A stretch of 33,199 bases of DNA, from positions 1 to 33,199 of the forward strand of contig NZ_JAUSBZ010000124.1 in NCBI RefSeq assembly GCF_030651755.1, given 5' to 3'. The notes beneath the pieces are model-generated. The model was not told the origin of the DNA. It saw only the letters and a list, made by a program, of their open reading frames with translations, and did not search any database. Each line of letters opens with the position of its first letter. The stretch's first letter is position 1. This DNA comes from Phenylobacterium sp. Lineage in GTDB: Bacteria > Pseudomonadota > Alphaproteobacteria > Caulobacterales > Caulobacteraceae. Shown piece after piece: positions 25,497 through 33,199 of the stretch. The position numbers and the translations under genes are program-made.

Positions 25497-26027
25497 ATGA
25501 AGACACTCGCGCTTGCGGCCGCGGCCGCGGCCGCCCTATCGCTCATCTGCGCCAGCGCCATGGCGCAAGAGGCGCCGGCTCAGCAGCCGATCCCCGCCAC
25601 GGAGCCTGTCCAGATGGCGGGAGATGAGGCTGGCCAGACCGCCCCTGCCGCAACGCCCGTGTCTGAAACCGGTCGGATTGTCTTCTTCCGACCGTCGCGG
25701 ATCAACAACGCCATCTATGCGTACCGGGTCGTGGAGGTCGGCGATGACGGCAAGCCGACGCCCGAATCTCCGGTCCTGGGCAGCCTCAAGAACGGCGGGG
25801 CGTTCAGCGTCGATGTGGAGCCCCGGCTCCACACCTTCAATCTCGCCGGTCCGATGGCCCTGAACAAGGCGGAGGATCGACTGCGCATGGAGGTTGAGCC
25901 CGGCGCCACCTACTATGTTGAGCAGCAGGTCCGCATGGGCATGATGACGGCCGGCTTCCGGCTCATTCCCGCCGACGAGGCGCGCTTCATCGCCTCCAAT
26001 GCCAAGCTGGTTCAAGCGGAAGATTAG
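25497..26027 (+). CDS. Exported DUF2846-like protein
   Basis: 176 aa with an Ala-rich signal peptide (cleavage after AMA, about residue 23). The mature part has GRIVFFRPSRINNAIYAYRV, then GGAFSVDVEPRLHTFNL and PGATYYVEQQVRMGMMTAGF, which fits the DUF2846 pattern of small envelope proteins. Function unknown. The DNA for the signal peptide contains a short GGCCGC repeat coding for alanines. It probably shares a transcript with the gene before it and the one after. Confidence 0.8.
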   Translation: MKTLALAAAAAAALSLICASAMAQEAPAQQPIPATEPVQMAGDEAGQTAPAATPVSETGRIVFFRPSRINNAIYAYRVVEVGDDGKPTPESPVLGSLKNGGAFSVDVEPRLHTFNLAGPMALNKAEDRLRMEVEPGATYYVEQQVRMGMMTAGFRLIPADEARFIASNAKLVQAED

Positions 26028-26052
26028 GCTGTCGGGCGGCGGGACGGCGCGG

Positions 26053-27075
26053 ATGCGCTTGGCTTTCATCAGCCTAACCGCCGCTCTGACCCTCGCGCTG
26101 TGCGTCGGTCCGAGCCTGGCTTGTACCATGCGCGAGGATTGGAACGCCTATTTGGCATTCGAGAGCCTCCGCACGCCGGCCGCCTTGTTGGACGCCGCTT
26201 CGATTGACCTCGTCGTTTTTGAACCGCCCGCTCCGCCTGCCTGCCCTCCCATCGGGGGCGAATTCGCGCCAGGCGACGACTGTCTCCTCGACACTGGCCT
26301 ATCCCTCACGGCCCAAACCGTTGAGAGAATTAAGGGAATCGGAGACGAAAGGTTCTCCGTGGTTGTTCATCGCCTACCGTACGGCTTTAACGTTTTGCTA
26401 GATCCTCGCAGGCTCCCGCCGCACTGGTTCTCCGCATTCACTGAACGCGAATCGGCACACGCGGACTCAGGACACACATCCCCTGCCTTCTGGGATCATG
26501 GGCAATTGGGCCCCAGAGGTTTTGATGCCTGCGGAAACACTTGGGCCATCGATTTCAGACTGCCTCACATCGTGTTCCGAAGTCCTCAAGGAGACTTGCT
26601 CGCGGCGGAACCCGTTACTCGTAGCGACGATCTGCTCCTCACCCGCGTGCGCGCCGCTGTGGCCGGAGACCAGGTTACAACGGAGGTCAACGTATCCGAT
26701 TTCTTCGCGTCGGCGCGCACTCTTGAGCTTCTGACGATCCTGGACTGCGCCGACCCTGATCAACCCAAGTGGCGGAGAGTCAGAGCGGCAGGGCACCCTG
26801 AGGCTGCGATCGTGGTGTCTGAACTAAGCGAATGGATGGAATCTGCCGGCGGCTGTAAGGTCGGAGACGTCTTGGTGGCGCATGGCGTATTTGGTTCCGG
26901 CGACGTCTGGATCACGGCGGCGGGAAATCCTCCGCGCCCAGTCTACGCTGCGGGGGGCGCCTTTTCTCGAGACGAGTTGATGACCCACCTGCGCCTTACC
27001 GGTCCTGAACAGATTTCCGTGGTTCAGGCCTTCGCCTGGTTCGGCGACGGGCAGGTGGCTGCATCAGAAATGTAG
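26053..27075 (+). CDS. Exported hypothetical protein
   Basis: 340 aa, unknown family. A signal peptide (1-23, ending PSLA before Cys24) suggests a periplasmic or extracellular place; the -3 residue does not fit a standard lipobox. It contains further Cys residues (CPP, DDCLLD, DACGN, DCADP, GGCKVG), so disulfides are possible. Codon use is looser and lower in GC than in nearby flagellar genes. The ATG at 26053 follows the preceding stop by 25 bases; the frame is open into the previous gene but without a good start. Confidence 0.7.
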   Translation: MRLAFISLTAALTLALCVGPSLACTMREDWNAYLAFESLRTPAALLDAASIDLVVFEPPAPPACPPIGGEFAPGDDCLLDTGLSLTAQTVERIKGIGDERFSVVVHRLPYGFNVLLDPRRLPPHWFSAFTERESAHADSGHTSPAFWDHGQLGPRGFDACGNTWAIDFRLPHIVFRSPQGDLLAAEPVTRSDDLLLTRVRAAVAGDQVTTEVNVSDFFASARTLELLTILDCADPDQPKWRRVRAAGHPEAAIVVSELSEWMESAGGCKVGDVLVAHGVFGSGDVWITAAGNPPRPVYAAGGAFSRDELMTHLRLTGPEQISVVQAFAWFGDGQVAASEM

Positions 27076-27127
27076 GATCCACCCGCGACTTAAGAGTCCA
27101 ACATGCCGCCGCAAGATCAAACCGTCA

Positions 27128-27493
27128 CTACATAAGCAGGAGCGACATCATGTTTATAAAGACAGCCACAGACAACAAGAGAAAAAAGTAGACCTTTTCT
27201 TGATCTCGCTTCTTGTTCTTCCAATATAAGAAATAGAAAATCGCCCATATAAAAATTGCTTTAAAGAAAGCCGAACTGAACCGGCCGCCCACCATAAAGC
27301 TCATCGCATTTGGCGATCCCGATGGTATTGATGCCCCCACCGCGCGGATGGCGCCTGTCAGATCAACAATACTCCACATGACCACCAGCAAAACCGCCAC
27401 AATCAACGCAACTTTTGAGGGCCGGTCTTTACGCCTAGGCGCTGTAGATCTCGAAAAATTGTTGCTTTCCCTCGGTTGCAGGAAGCCCTTCAA
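27128..27493 (-). CDS. Small three-helix membrane protein in AT-rich DNA
   Basis: 121 aa with a basic N terminus and three predicted membrane helices (about 27-47, 73-91 and 101-121); FYFLYWKNKKRDQEKVYFF links the last two. It has no family I recognise. Only a TTG at 27493 is available as start, because an in-frame stop lies just upstream; an ATG at codon 39 would lose the first helix. The DNA is far more AT-rich than anything else in the window, a sign of recent transfer. No mobile element genes are seen beside it. Confidence 0.55.
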   Translation of the reverse strand: MKGFLQPRESNNFSRSTAPRRKDRPSKVALIVAVLLVVMWSIVDLTGAIRAVGASIPSGSPNAMSFMVGGRFSSAFFKAIFIWAIFYFLYWKNKKRDQEKVYFFLLLSVAVFINMMSLLLM

Positions 27494-27612
27494 TGTCGCT
27501 CACGCCTACCCCCAGCAAGCAAACACCCGGTCCATTCGGGCAAACTTAGCACGAAACTCAAGATCGGATCGGCGCCCGCATAGTAGGTTGTCAGCCAGGC
27601 GCCGACGGAGCC
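27494..27612. other. Intergenic region, no gene seen
   Basis: About 120 bases of intermediate GC between the AT-rich membrane protein gene and the oxidase stop codon. I see no tRNA, repeat or insertion-site pattern, and no clear terminator. Confidence 0.4.
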
Positions 27613-28773
27613 CTACAGCCGCCGCACGCCTTCCCGTCGCAGATCGGCCAGGGTGGGCATGCCGTTGACGGCCATGAAGAGGTCGGCCTCGGCCAGGATG
27701 CACTTGAGCACATGGGCGGCGCCGGCGGCGCCGTCCAGGGCCAGACCGTAGACGAAGGGGCGACCGACGCCCACGGCTGAGGCGCCCATGGCCAGGGCCT
27801 TGACCACGTCGGAGCCCGAGCGGATTCCGGAGTCGAACCAGACGGGGACGTCGCCGCTGGCCTTCACCACGTCGGGCAGCATGTCGATGGCCGCGATGCC
27901 CCCATTGGCCTGGCGGCCGCCGTGATTGGAGCAGTAGATGCCATCGGCCCCCAGATCGACCGCCTTGCGGGCATCATCGGGGTGGCAGATGCCCTTCAGG
28001 ATGATCGGCAGTTTTGTCACCGACTTCAGCCAGGCGATGTCCTCCCACAGCATGGGCCGGCCAAACAGCGAGCCCCACAGGGCCACCGCCTCGGCCGGCG
28101 ACGCCGAGGCGTCCTTGCCCAGCAGCTTCTGGAAGACCGGATCGGCCGTGTAGTTCTTGAGCACGTGGCCGCGCAGCTGCGGGAAATTGCCGGCGTTAAG
28201 GTCCCGGGGGCGGAAGCCGGTGACCCAGGTGTCCAGGGTGACGATGATCCCGCGATAGCCCGCCGCCTCGGCCCGGGTGATCAGGCTCTCGGCCAACTCC
28301 TTGTTGCGCGGGGTATAGAGCTGGAAGAAGCCGGGCGTCTGGCCCAGATGCGGCGACACCTCCTCAAGGGTGTCATTGCCCAGGGTGGAGACCACCATGG
28401 GCACGCCGGTCATGGCCGAGGCCTGGGCCGCCGCGATATCGCCGTGCTGGTCCTGGCTGCACATGGCGGTGACCCCGATCGGGGCCATGAACAGAGGCGA
28501 GTGATAGGTGTGGCCAAACAGGTCGGCCGACAGATCCCGCACGCTGGTCTCGACCATCATGCGCGGGACCATGCCCCAGTGGTGGAAGGCGGCCGCATTC
28601 TGGTCCTGGGTGAACTCATCGCCGCACCCGCCCTGGACGTAGTTCAGCACATGATCCGGCATGGCCGCGGTCGCCCGTTTAACCAGCGTGGCGTAGTCGA
28701 CCGGCACACCTGGCAGCACACCGCGCAGTCCGCCCTGGTAGATTTCGTTCTGATAGCTTCCAAACTGCGCCAC
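27613..28773 (-). CDS. Lactate 2-monooxygenase-like FMN oxidoreductase
   Basis: 386-aa FMN enzyme of the alpha-hydroxy-acid oxidase family. It matches remembered mycobacterial lactate 2-monooxygenase (about 394 aa) over the whole length: GSYQNEIYQ at the N terminus, NYVQGGCGDEFTQ, FMAPIGV, TLDTWVTGFRPRDL, LKGICHPDDA, the catalytic HGGRQ (SNHGGRQANGG) and MGASAVGVGRPF. That enzyme turns lactate into acetate and CO2, but related enzymes are oxidases or dehydrogenases of other hydroxy acids, so the substrate is uncertain. I set the start at the GTG at 28773, which has a GGGAGG site and fits the family; the frame is open 66 bases further. It is divergent from a putative regulator. Confidence 0.9.
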   Translation of the reverse strand: MAQFGSYQNEIYQGGLRGVLPGVPVDYATLVKRATAAMPDHVLNYVQGGCGDEFTQDQNAAAFHHWGMVPRMMVETSVRDLSADLFGHTYHSPLFMAPIGVTAMCSQDQHGDIAAAQASAMTGVPMVVSTLGNDTLEEVSPHLGQTPGFFQLYTPRNKELAESLITRAEAAGYRGIIVTLDTWVTGFRPRDLNAGNFPQLRGHVLKNYTADPVFQKLLGKDASASPAEAVALWGSLFGRPMLWEDIAWLKSVTKLPIILKGICHPDDARKAVDLGADGIYCSNHGGRQANGGIAAIDMLPDVVKASGDVPVWFDSGIRSGSDVVKALAMGASAVGVGRPFVYGLALDGAAGAAHVLKCILAEADLFMAVNGMPTLADLRREGVRRL

Positions 28774-28940
28774 GCCCCGGCCTCCCACTGTCGCCTCTTT
28801 GTTAGGGAGACGAAGCCATGATGGGCCAGTCCAGGTCAAAGGAAACCAGCGGCCTGGCGGCGGGGCCGATTTCCGTTTGCCAATCCCGCGATTGACAGCC
28901 TCATATTGCTTCGCCTCTCCCCCTGGACCATACCCCTGCG
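28774..28940. promoter_or_regulatory. Divergent region, oxidase / winged-helix protein
   Basis: 167 bases between divergent starts. TTGACA at 28892-28897 is a perfect -35 for the plus-strand gene, but a convincing -10 is not seen 17 bases later. Shared control of both genes by the winged-helix protein is possible. Confidence 0.4.
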
Positions 28941-29888
28941 ATGAATCCCCAGGCGCTCACCGCCCTAGAGTCCGCAGCGCTCAATATTTCCCGCGGCGCG
29001 CTGCTCGCCGTGTGGCAGGGCCGGGACAAGAGTCTCGATCCCATGGACGCCCTGCTGGTGGCGACCATCATCCAGGCCAATGTCGATGTTGCGACCTCGG
29101 GTCTCGACGAGCAGATGGCCTTCGGGCCCCTGGATCGACCGCCGCCCGACATGGCGCGGCGCCGGGTCAGCATCAGCCGGGTGGCCGACAGCCTGGATCT
29201 CAGGTTCGAAACCGTGCGCCGCCGGGTGAACCGCCTGAAGGCCAAGGGGGTCATCGTCGCTGACTCCGCCGGCGTGATCGTCCCGGAGTCCTACTTCCGC
29301 ACACCGGCCAACGCCGCCACGGTGACGGCCATCGACGCCTTGGCCGCGCTGACCTACCGGCGCCTCGCCGACCTGGACTACTTCGCCGGCCGTCCGCTGC
29401 CGTCGCCGCCCTGCCATCCGTCGGAGCATCCCTATCGCGCGGTGGCGCGGTACTTCATGAACTACGCCCTGCGCGTCGGCGGCGAGATGCGGCTGCTGTG
29501 CGGAGACTATATGAACCTGCTGCTGGTGCTGAACCTCAGCTATCTGAACACCGTAGACCTGGGCGACGCCCGGGCCCCGTCGACGGACACCGATGGGGCG
29601 CCGCTGATCCCTGACGCCGAAAAGACGCCGATCAGCATTGCGGCGCTGGCCCGGGAGTCGGGCGTGCCCTTTGAGACCACCCGCCGGCGTCTCGCCAAGC
29701 TGGCGGAAAACGACATCTGCCGTGTCGTGGGCGGCGGCTACATCGTCCCGGCTGACACCATCATAAGGTTCGCCGTGACCCTCGCTCCGGTCAACGAGAT
29801 GAATCTGACCCGGCTCTATCGGAACTGCGCCCTGGTGGGGGCCGTCGAAGGCTGGCAGGCCAAGCCACCGCTTTCCAAGGCGTCCTGA
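28941..29888 (+). CDS. Protein with two similar winged-helix segments
   Basis: 315 aa. Residues 77-118 and 231-272 look like duplicated winged-helix DNA-binding segments: the first has ISRVADSL, FETVRRRVNRLKAKGVI and VIVPES; the second ISIAALARESG, FETTRRRLAKLAENDIC and YIVPAD. Between them is a helical region (PYRAVARYFMNYALRVGGEM) that may bind a ligand or form a dimer. No signal or membrane segment. A transcriptional regulator is the natural reading, perhaps of the divergent oxidase gene, but it matches no regulator family I can name. The ribosome binding site is weak. Confidence 0.78.
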   Translation: MNPQALTALESAALNISRGALLAVWQGRDKSLDPMDALLVATIIQANVDVATSGLDEQMAFGPLDRPPPDMARRRVSISRVADSLDLRFETVRRRVNRLKAKGVIVADSAGVIVPESYFRTPANAATVTAIDALAALTYRRLADLDYFAGRPLPSPPCHPSEHPYRAVARYFMNYALRVGGEMRLLCGDYMNLLLVLNLSYLNTVDLGDARAPSTDTDGAPLIPDAEKTPISIAALARESGVPFETTRRRLAKLAENDICRVVGGGYIVPADTIIRFAVTLAPVNEMNLTRLYRNCALVGAVEGWQAKPPLSKAS

Positions 29889-29922
29889 GGCCACGCGCCG
29901 CCCCAGGGCTTGATTGTCGCTG

Positions 29923-32841
29923 TCAGGCCGGCTTTGCAGCCGCAGCCGGGTTCGCCGCGGCCTGGGCCGCAGGTGCGGCAGCAGCGCGGAACTTGTCCTT
30001 CATTCTGGCGACCCAGCCGGCGAAGGCTTCGTTGTCGGCGGTCAGGCGGCCAAACTCGCCGACCCCGATCGGGCCCGAGGCGACCCCTGTCAGCGCCACC
30101 CTCAGGGCCTCGGGATTGCGGGCGTCATCGAGGAAGCGGGCATAGCGTTCTTCCATCCGGGCCAGGGCCGCATCATCACCGGCCAGACTGAAAGCCACGC
30201 CGGCCCGGAGCAGCTTGCCCTCGTCCTCAGCGCTCAGGGCCGCCTCATTGCGCCAGCGGTCCCCCAAGGAGGCCTCGAACAGCCTGCCCGCACTCGGCCA
30301 GTCTTTCTGACGCCAGACGATCTCGGCTCGCAGGTCGCGGGCCTCTGCGGTGTCATCCCGTTCCAGGACCTCGAGGGCATGATCGAGCCGCCCCAGGTCC
30401 GAGAGCGCCCTGGCCTCAATCAATCGACGGTCGGCGTTCAGCTGCTGCGGCAGAATGGTCGAGCGCGTGCCATTGATCGTCACCAGGGCCTGCTCTGGCC
30501 GCCGGTCCATCAGGTAGATGAGCGCCAGGTCCGTGGCCACCTGGGCCCGAGGCACGCCATCCAGACGGTTATCCACCTGGTAGCTCAGCAGGTCAGCGGC
30601 CTGGTTGAGCAGGTCCACGTCCACCAAACGGCGCACCAGGCGGCGCACCATCATGTCGCCGTCGGCGCCCAGGGGGGTGAGATCCTTGAAATCGAAGAAC
30701 AGGGCCAGGGCCTGCACAGGCTCCAGACCGTCAGCCAGGCCATCCAGGAACAGGGCCCGGAAGGCTGCGCCGAGGTCGGCCTGGAGCCCGAGGGCTTCCG
30801 GCAGGTCCGGCAGGCGCTGGCCCGCCGAGCGCAGGGCTTCAAGCGCCTCGCGGTAGCGGCCCTGACTGAGATAGAGCCGACCCAGCGCCCGGATCGTGGC
30901 CAGCTCGGTGGCGTCGCCCCGCCAGCGGAAGCGCAAGCTGTCATAGGCGGCGGCGGCTTGAACCGGGGTGATGGCCCCTTCCTCAAAGCGGATGCGCGTG
31001 GCGTTGAGCAGGGCGGGGGCTGACAGGTAGTCCACCGGCGCCGTGGCGACCGCCTGATAGATCCGCAGCGCCCGACCGGTCTGGCCACGTTTTTCGGCCA
31101 GCTCTGCCTGCAGGAGCCTGACCGCCAGCTCCTCCAGGGCGTCCGTCTCCTCAGTGAGGGCCATGCGGATGCGGGAATTGGCGCCGTCCAGGTCGCCCAT
31201 CTCCAGGGCGGCCTTGGCGTCGGCGCGGGCGAAGCGCTGGCGCCAGACGGCGGGAAACTGATTATAGGCCGCCGCGCCGGCGGCGAATTCCTTGCGGGCC
31301 TCCGGCCACTGGGCGGTTTGGGCCGCCAGATAGGATCGCCAGAGCGCCGCCGACGGATCGTTGGCCAGGGCGGGGGCGGAAAAGTCTGCGTTCGCCTCCT
31401 TGTAACGCCTGGCCATCACCCGGGAGATGCCGCGCAGGCCACGGAACTCCGCGTCCCCCAGCAAAGACGGGTGCTGGCGGGCCACATCGTTCAGAACGCC
31501 GATAGCCTCAAATGCGAGCTCCGTCCCCACCAGGAAACGGGCCAGGGCCATCCGGGCGGCGACCTTGGCGTCCTGTCCGTCGAGCCCTTCCTCGGCCGCG
31601 GCGGTGACCAGGGCGTTGTAGCGCGACATGAAGCCGCCGGAGCCGGTCTTTGGCCAGGTCTCATAGTCCACAAGCGCAGGCCGACCCGCGGGCGCAGGCG
31701 CGCCCTCAGGAACCTCGTTCCGCCGGGCGGTGACATTGGCCGACGACAAGGCCAGCCCCTGGGGGCGGCCGATCGCCACCAGGTCCCCCTGGCGCGACAG
31801 GGTGATATCCTCGGCGAAGGTCTCCATGGCCAGGCCCTGGGCCGAGGGCAACAGGGCCATCTGCACGAATTCTCGCCGGGACGGCAGGCCCTTGGCCGGC
31901 CCCAGCGCCGTCGCGACGGCGAGGGTGTCGCCCACCATGGGATCAGGGATGCGCACGATGCGGGTGACGCCGGAGACCGCCGCGGTCAGGGTCGCAGGGC
32001 CGCCGGTCTCATCGCGCCGAACCCCGATCAAGGCGGGCTGAGGTTGAGCGCCAGCGCCCAGGGCGATGATCCAGGTCGAGCCTTCGCTGATGGCGAAGAC
32101 CGGCACCCCTTGGGGACTGGCGATCCGCACCGCCGAATAGTCTGGCCCCCGGAAGGCTTCCATGCGGGAAAACTGCCGCAGACCTCGGGGCGCCTTGGAC
32201 ACATCCAGACGGGCAGGCGCATCGAACACGACCCAGACGGCGTCGCCGCGGCGAAAGACCGCCGCGCCGGCGGGCGCCGCCCAGGGGAATCGCAGGACCG
32301 CCTGGGCGCCCTCCAAGCGGGCGTCAAGCCGCACCACTCCGTCGGCCGGAACCGGATCTGGCCGCCTCGGCGGCGGCTCCAGAGGCGCGGCGGGGGCGGC
32401 GGCGGTCTGAGGCGCCTGGTCGGTGGCCGGCGGGGGCTCGGGCCTAGGAGCGATATTGACGAAGGCAGAGCCATCGGCCTGGCCGATCCGCGCCTCAAAG
32501 CCCTCGTCTAGCGTCAGGTCGAGCTCAAGCACGCCGCCCACATGGCGGGCCTGCGCGGTTTTCAGGCCCCGCGGTGGCGACACCCGAAGCCGGGTCAGGT
32601 CTGGATTGGCGTCCCGACTGAACCGCAGGGTCAGGATCGGGCCAGCCTGCCGGCTGGTCATGCGCGCAGCACCACGCCATTGGAACTCAATGCGGGAGAA
32701 TCCCCGCGCCTGCGCCACCCGCACTTCCAGGGGCTCGGCCGTCGACGGCGCCGTCGCCTGGGCGAGCACGCCTGCCGGCGCGGCCGTGGCCAGGATACAG
32801 GCCGCCGCGACGCCGGAGCGCAGGGTGCGACGCAGGCTCAC
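29923..32841 (-). CDS. Large exported repeat protein (TPR-like)
   Basis: 972 aa. A signal peptide (hydrophobic 9-24, cleavage after VLA near 27) precedes a beta-rich region (about 35-290) with two AMIN-like segments (RVAQARGFSRIEFQWRGAAR; LDARLEGAQAVLRFPWAAPA) split by a Pro/Ala linker. The rest (about 400-940) is all alpha-helical with repeated Ala/Leu-rich pairs typical of TPR-like solenoids, for example LYLSQGRYREALEALRSAGQ and RALSDLGRLDHALEVLERDD. It ends in an Ala-rich tail. AMIN domains bind the cell wall, so a scaffold in the periplasm, perhaps for the flagellar motor, is inference. It starts with GTG 4 bases after the MotE-like gene. Confidence 0.85.
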   Translation of the reverse strand: MSLRRTLRSGVAAACILATAAPAGVLAQATAPSTAEPLEVRVAQARGFSRIEFQWRGAARMTSRQAGPILTLRFSRDANPDLTRLRVSPPRGLKTAQARHVGGVLELDLTLDEGFEARIGQADGSAFVNIAPRPEPPPATDQAPQTAAAPAAPLEPPPRRPDPVPADGVVRLDARLEGAQAVLRFPWAAPAGAAVFRRGDAVWVVFDAPARLDVSKAPRGLRQFSRMEAFRGPDYSAVRIASPQGVPVFAISEGSTWIIALGAGAQPQPALIGVRRDETGGPATLTAAVSGVTRIVRIPDPMVGDTLAVATALGPAKGLPSRREFVQMALLPSAQGLAMETFAEDITLSRQGDLVAIGRPQGLALSSANVTARRNEVPEGAPAPAGRPALVDYETWPKTGSGGFMSRYNALVTAAAEEGLDGQDAKVAARMALARFLVGTELAFEAIGVLNDVARQHPSLLGDAEFRGLRGISRVMARRYKEANADFSAPALANDPSAALWRSYLAAQTAQWPEARKEFAAGAAAYNQFPAVWRQRFARADAKAALEMGDLDGANSRIRMALTEETDALEELAVRLLQAELAEKRGQTGRALRIYQAVATAPVDYLSAPALLNATRIRFEEGAITPVQAAAAYDSLRFRWRGDATELATIRALGRLYLSQGRYREALEALRSAGQRLPDLPEALGLQADLGAAFRALFLDGLADGLEPVQALALFFDFKDLTPLGADGDMMVRRLVRRLVDVDLLNQAADLLSYQVDNRLDGVPRAQVATDLALIYLMDRRPEQALVTINGTRSTILPQQLNADRRLIEARALSDLGRLDHALEVLERDDTAEARDLRAEIVWRQKDWPSAGRLFEASLGDRWRNEAALSAEDEGKLLRAGVAFSLAGDDAALARMEERYARFLDDARNPEALRVALTGVASGPIGVGEFGRLTADNEAFAGWVARMKDKFRAAAAPAAQAAANPAAAAKPA

Positions 32842-32845
32842 CGGC

Positions 32846-33199
32846 TCAGCCGCCCGCCTTGGCCGCAGGAGCGGCAGGCCGGGGCGCCGCCTGGGCGGCC
32901 GCGTTTTCAGTGGCGTTCAGGGCCTTGCCCAGGGCGCGGGCCGCCTCGAACCGGCCAGCAAGGCTCTCGGTCAACCGCTTGGCCTCCGCCGGCGGCATGG
33001 CCGCCAGCATGGCCGAGAGGGCGCGTTCCTTCATCGCCGCGGCGATCGGAAGGCGGACGGAGTCATCCAGGACGGTCATCCGGGCCGCGGAGTCCTTGGG
33101 CTTCATAGCCTCGAACACCTTGACCATACGGGCCACCTCGGTGTCCTCGCGGACCTCGGCCTCGCCCATCAGACCTTCGATATCCGTCTTCAATCCGCT
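32846..33199 (-). CDS. MotE-like protein, C-terminal part (runs off the window)
   Basis: The last 117 codons of a gene that enters from beyond the right edge; the frame is open to the end. The segment VARMVKVFEAMKPKDSAARM, then PIAAAMKERALSAMLAAMPP and AEAKRLTESLAGRF matches the MotE/MgtE-N-like helical pattern (Y/FEAMKPKDAA, MKERKLAxILAxMxP, A-x-x-LT). In rhizobia MotE is a periplasmic chaperone of the motor protein MotC. It is followed by an Ala/Pro tail and then, after 4 bases, by the repeat protein. A TTG at 33193 is not credible as the true start. Confidence 0.8.
   Translation of the reverse strand, partial: SGLKTDIEGLMGEAEVREDTEVARMVKVFEAMKPKDSAARMTVLDDSVRLPIAAAMKERALSAMLAAMPPAEAKRLTESLAGRFEAARALGKALNATENAAAQAAPRPAAPAAKAGG

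Noticed and set aside
1-33199. CRISPR array, tRNA, rRNA, insertion sequence or prophage
   Set aside because: No regularly spaced direct repeats, cloverleaf pattern, transposase, integrase or phage structural gene was seen by eye; a covariance-model scan would be needed to exclude small RNAs.

Overview
The window is high-GC DNA, except for an AT-rich patch near 27.1-27.5 kb. It looks chromosomal and comes from an alphaproteobacterium of the Caulobacterales, probably Caulobacter or Phenylobacterium-like. The main reasons are a full-length CckA cell-cycle hybrid kinase, flagellar genes split into fliQ-fliR-flhB and flgB-flgC-fliE/fliO-fliP blocks, and a CtrA-type TTAA-N7-TTAAC box between the divergent flgB and fliO genes. 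Genus assignment is inference; no rRNA or tRNA gene was seen.

Layout. 0-4 kb: cckA (minus), then a YghU-type glutathione transferase and a Nudix (CoA-pyrophosphatase-like) hydrolase (plus). 4-8 kb: a Tat-type carboxylesterase, then fliQ-fliR-flhB (all minus), the membrane export gate of the flagellum. 8-12 kb: a CcdA/CcdB toxin-antitoxin pair, a secreted alpha/beta hydrolase, and a subtilase autotransporter whose ribosome binding site lies in a small hairpin. 12-15 kb: a minus-strand run with an alpha/beta hydrolase, an acidic protein, an SDR and a very basic small protein. 15-18.5 kb: an FdhF/YdeP-like molybdopterin oxidoreductase divergent from fdhD, followed by two very small genes. 18.5-22.4 kb: an osmoprotectant-type ABC transporter (ATPase plus fused permease/binding protein) and a metal-dependent amidohydrolase with a Tat motif placed unusually far from the N terminus.

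22.4-24.8 kb: fliE-flgC-flgB (minus) and fliO-fliP (plus) share a 96-bp divergent region with the CtrA box. 24.9-27.5 kb: three secreted proteins of poorly known role on the plus strand and an AT-rich gene for a small membrane protein that looks foreign. 27.6-29.9 kb: a lactate 2-monooxygenase-like flavoenzyme divergent from a protein with two similar winged-helix segments. 29.9-33.2 kb: a 972-residue exported repeat protein directly downstream of a MotE-like gene that runs off the window.

The strongest functional link is cell-cycle control of motility. CckA feeds phosphate to CtrA in Caulobacter, and the box at 23622-23636 is a good CtrA target, so the kinase and part of its likely regulon lie in the same 33 kb. 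FdhD sulfurates the molybdenum cofactor of formate-dehydrogenase-type enzymes, which fits its divergent oxidoreductase neighbour. The other genes look like ordinary metabolic and accessory functions. I found no CRISPR array, insertion sequence, prophage or large new defence system.
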